30,386 nt of DNA, taken from positions 1 through 30,386 of IMG/VR virus record IMGVR_UViG_3300025889_000620; one strand, given 5' to 3'. The stretch's first letter is position 1. Each line of letters starts with the position of its first letter. The notes under the pieces are model-generated. The model made no database searches and was not told where the DNA came from. It saw nothing but the letters and a program-made list of their open reading frames with translations. This document shows, one piece after another, positions 29,519 through 30,386 of this stretch. This DNA is from a virus. Made by a program: the position numbers and the translations under genes.

Positions 29519-29941
29519 ATGTATGAGTACAGATGTAAAATAATAAAAGTGGTAGATGGAGACACGGTTGACGTTGATATTGATCTTGGTTTTGGTGTAT
29601 GGCTTAATGATGAACGTGTGCGCATTATGGGAATTGACACTCCTGAATCGAGAACTAGCGACGCAGTTGAAAAGAAGTTTGGACTCGCTGCCAAGAAACG
29701 TCTCAAAGAATTACTCGGCCCGACAGCAATTCTTAAAACGCAGGTCTCTAAATCTGGAGAGGATCTTAAAGGTAAGTTTGGTAGGATTCTTGGTGATTTT
29801 GTTGTTGGAGATCGTACAGTTACCGAGATTCTAGTTGAAGAGGGACATGCAGTTCCTTACTTTGGTGGATCAAAAGAAGATATCCAAGAGCAACATATGA
29901 GAAACAGGGAGAAGCTAATCGAAAATGGAACCGTATTGTGA
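29519..29941 (+). CDS. Thermonuclease-like (SNase) nuclease
   Basis: A 140-aa protein of the staphylococcal nuclease (SNase) family. DGDTVDVDIDLGFG (13-26) gives the first barrel strands with calcium-binding aspartates. VRIMGIDTPESRT (34-46) carries the catalytic Arg35 and Glu43 with Asp40/Thr41, and GKFGRILGDF includes the second catalytic arginine (Arg89). The length fits a bare SNase domain without a signal peptide, so it acts in the cell or virion and is not secreted. It degrades DNA or RNA with Ca2+. Its place in the late module suggests a head or packaging-related role, which is inference. It overlaps the next gene by 17 bp. Confidence 0.9.
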   Translation: MYEYRCKIIKVVDGDTVDVDIDLGFGVWLNDERVRIMGIDTPESRTSDAVEKKFGLAAKKRLKELLGPTAILKTQVSKSGEDLKGKFGRILGDFVVGDRTVTEILVEEGHAVPYFGGSKEDIQEQHMRNREKLIENGTVL

Positions 29942-30191
29942 TGAAGTCAGAGATGGCTTTTTTATTCGTCAGTTTGATGAAAATGTAGGACAAGATGCAT
30001 TGGTTTGGCACCGAGATCGACGTTCTCGGTGTGTAGATGTCTTAGAGGGTGAAGGGTGGCAAGTTCAATTTGATAATCATTTACCCATTAATATTGTAGC
30101 AGGTGATCATTTTACAATTAAAGCAAACGAATATCATAGATTGATTAAAGGCAGTTCCAAGTTAAAGCTTCGTATCACAGAATTATTATAA
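29925..30191 (+). CDS. Cupin-like small protein (88 aa)
   Basis: An 88-aa protein with the small-cupin feel: RCVDVLEGEGWQVQFDNHLP, INIVAGDHFTIKANEYHRLIKGS and KLKLRITELL. The G-D-x-F-x-I...Y-H-R-L segment corresponds to cupin motif 2, but motif 1 lacks the usual H-x-H, so metal binding is doubtful. The opening MEPYCDEVRDGFFIRQF is not typical. Similar short proteins are known in marine T4-like phages. Start ATG 29925 lies within the SNase gene's end. Confidence 0.55.
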   Translation: MEPYCDEVRDGFFIRQFDENVGQDALVWHRDRRSRCVDVLEGEGWQVQFDNHLPINIVAGDHFTIKANEYHRLIKGSSKLKLRITELL

Positions 30192-30194
30192 ATA
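30187..30194 (+). promoter_or_regulatory. T4-type late promoter
   Basis: TATAAATA (30187-30194), overlapping the stop of the cupin-like gene; predicted +1 near 30200. TAACT (30202-30206) and AGTTA (30220-30224) could pair around the ribosome site GAGGAA and reach the A of the next ATG. Confidence 0.7.
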
Positions 30195-30223
30195 ATAAAA
30201 ATAACTCGAAAAGAGGAAAAGTT

Positions 30224-30386
30224 ATGGATCAGAATAACCCATTTAGAAATAGAGATCAGGATAGTCTTGTTGCCGCTGTTCGTGCAGTACTATCTGGTAA
30301 ACCAAATGAGGCACAGGAAAAAGTCGAGCAGGAACTGGAAAAGGCTGAGGCCATGGATCCAGTAAATCCTCAGGCTGTTAAAAAGA
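30224..30386 (+). CDS. Start of a late gene, 3' end beyond the window
   Basis: 54 codons are visible, starting MDQNNPFRNRDQDSLVAAVR, continuing to a charged helical stretch (NEAQEKVEQELEKAEAMD). It is preceded by GAGGAA and a TATAAATA late promoter. The sequence does not let me choose between head, core or scaffold functions; a late virion-assembly gene is the likeliest class because of the promoter and neighbours. Confidence 0.55.
   Translation, partial: MDQNNPFRNRDQDSLVAAVRAVLSGKPNEAQEKVEQELEKAEAMDPVNPQAVKK

Overview
The window is a piece of a large T4-like (Tevenvirinae-related) myovirus genome. The diagnostic set is gp46 (3' end only), sliding clamp gp45, clamp loader gp44 and gp62, translational repressor RegA, family B DNA polymerase gp43, recombinase UvsX and replicative helicase gp41. 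Nearly all genes are on the + strand, packed with 1-20 bp overlaps. Base composition is moderately AT-rich. The closest match I can name is the broad environmental T4-like group (cyanophages, pelagiphages and T4-like phages of alphaproteobacteria). The host is not shown by the sequence.

Layout. 1-1728: end of gp46, then a GNAT-like protein, a MazG-like pyrophosphohydrolase and a peptide deformylase. 1719-3053: a promoter, a GIY-YIG-like protein and two small paralogues. 3037-6737: a sugar/glycosyltransferase block (TET-associated-type glycosyltransferase, extended SDR, UDP-glucose dehydrogenase, DUF3310-like protein, second GT-A glycosyltransferase). 6746-10929: replisome operon 45-44-62-regA, interrupted by a zinc-ribbon protein and by a trio (DUF115-like, cupin, TagD-like cytidylyltransferase). 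10922-13700: an early accessory region with divergent promoters, small and membrane proteins, tRNA-Asn, tRNA-Thr, a hammerhead ribozyme and a small winged-helix gene with its own terminator. 13680-14255: an Hsp20 gene behind a ROSE-like RNA thermometer. 14262-20975: gp43, two phage proteins, UvsX, a small protein and gp41. 20921-22985: small proteins, a zinc metallopeptidase-like protein and two deaminases. 22971-30386: late module with TATAAATA promoters, encoding PD-(D/E)XK-like proteins, a ligase-like protein, a 971-aa multidomain protein, an SNase-like nuclease and the start of a further late gene.

Regulation is unusually readable here. Middle/early-type promoters follow TTTACA-N17-TAGTAT/TATTAT, mostly with an extended -10 TG. 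Four of them (upstream of 1788, 11618 minus, 11841 and 21382) also carry an upstream element, TGCTAAGTGnTTGA-like, at a fixed 44 bp (three cases) or 34 bp (one case) before the -35. These same promoters put an AUG at or next to the predicted transcription start, usually in frame with the downstream Shine-Dalgarno-led start codon. RNA-level control is also visible: a type I hammerhead ribozyme whose cleavage product can refold into a 5'-terminal hairpin, and a ROSE-like hairpin sequestering the hsp20 ribosome binding site.

The most interesting systems are: (1) the self-cleaving leader of the winged-helix gene, (2) the phased upstream element shared by early promoters, (3) a possible DNA hypermodification pathway making an oxidised or pentose sugar and transferring it to DNA, (4) putative capsid-targeted nuclease-like and ligase-like proteins, and (5) the phage thermometer. 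No stretch over 300 bases lacks a gene.
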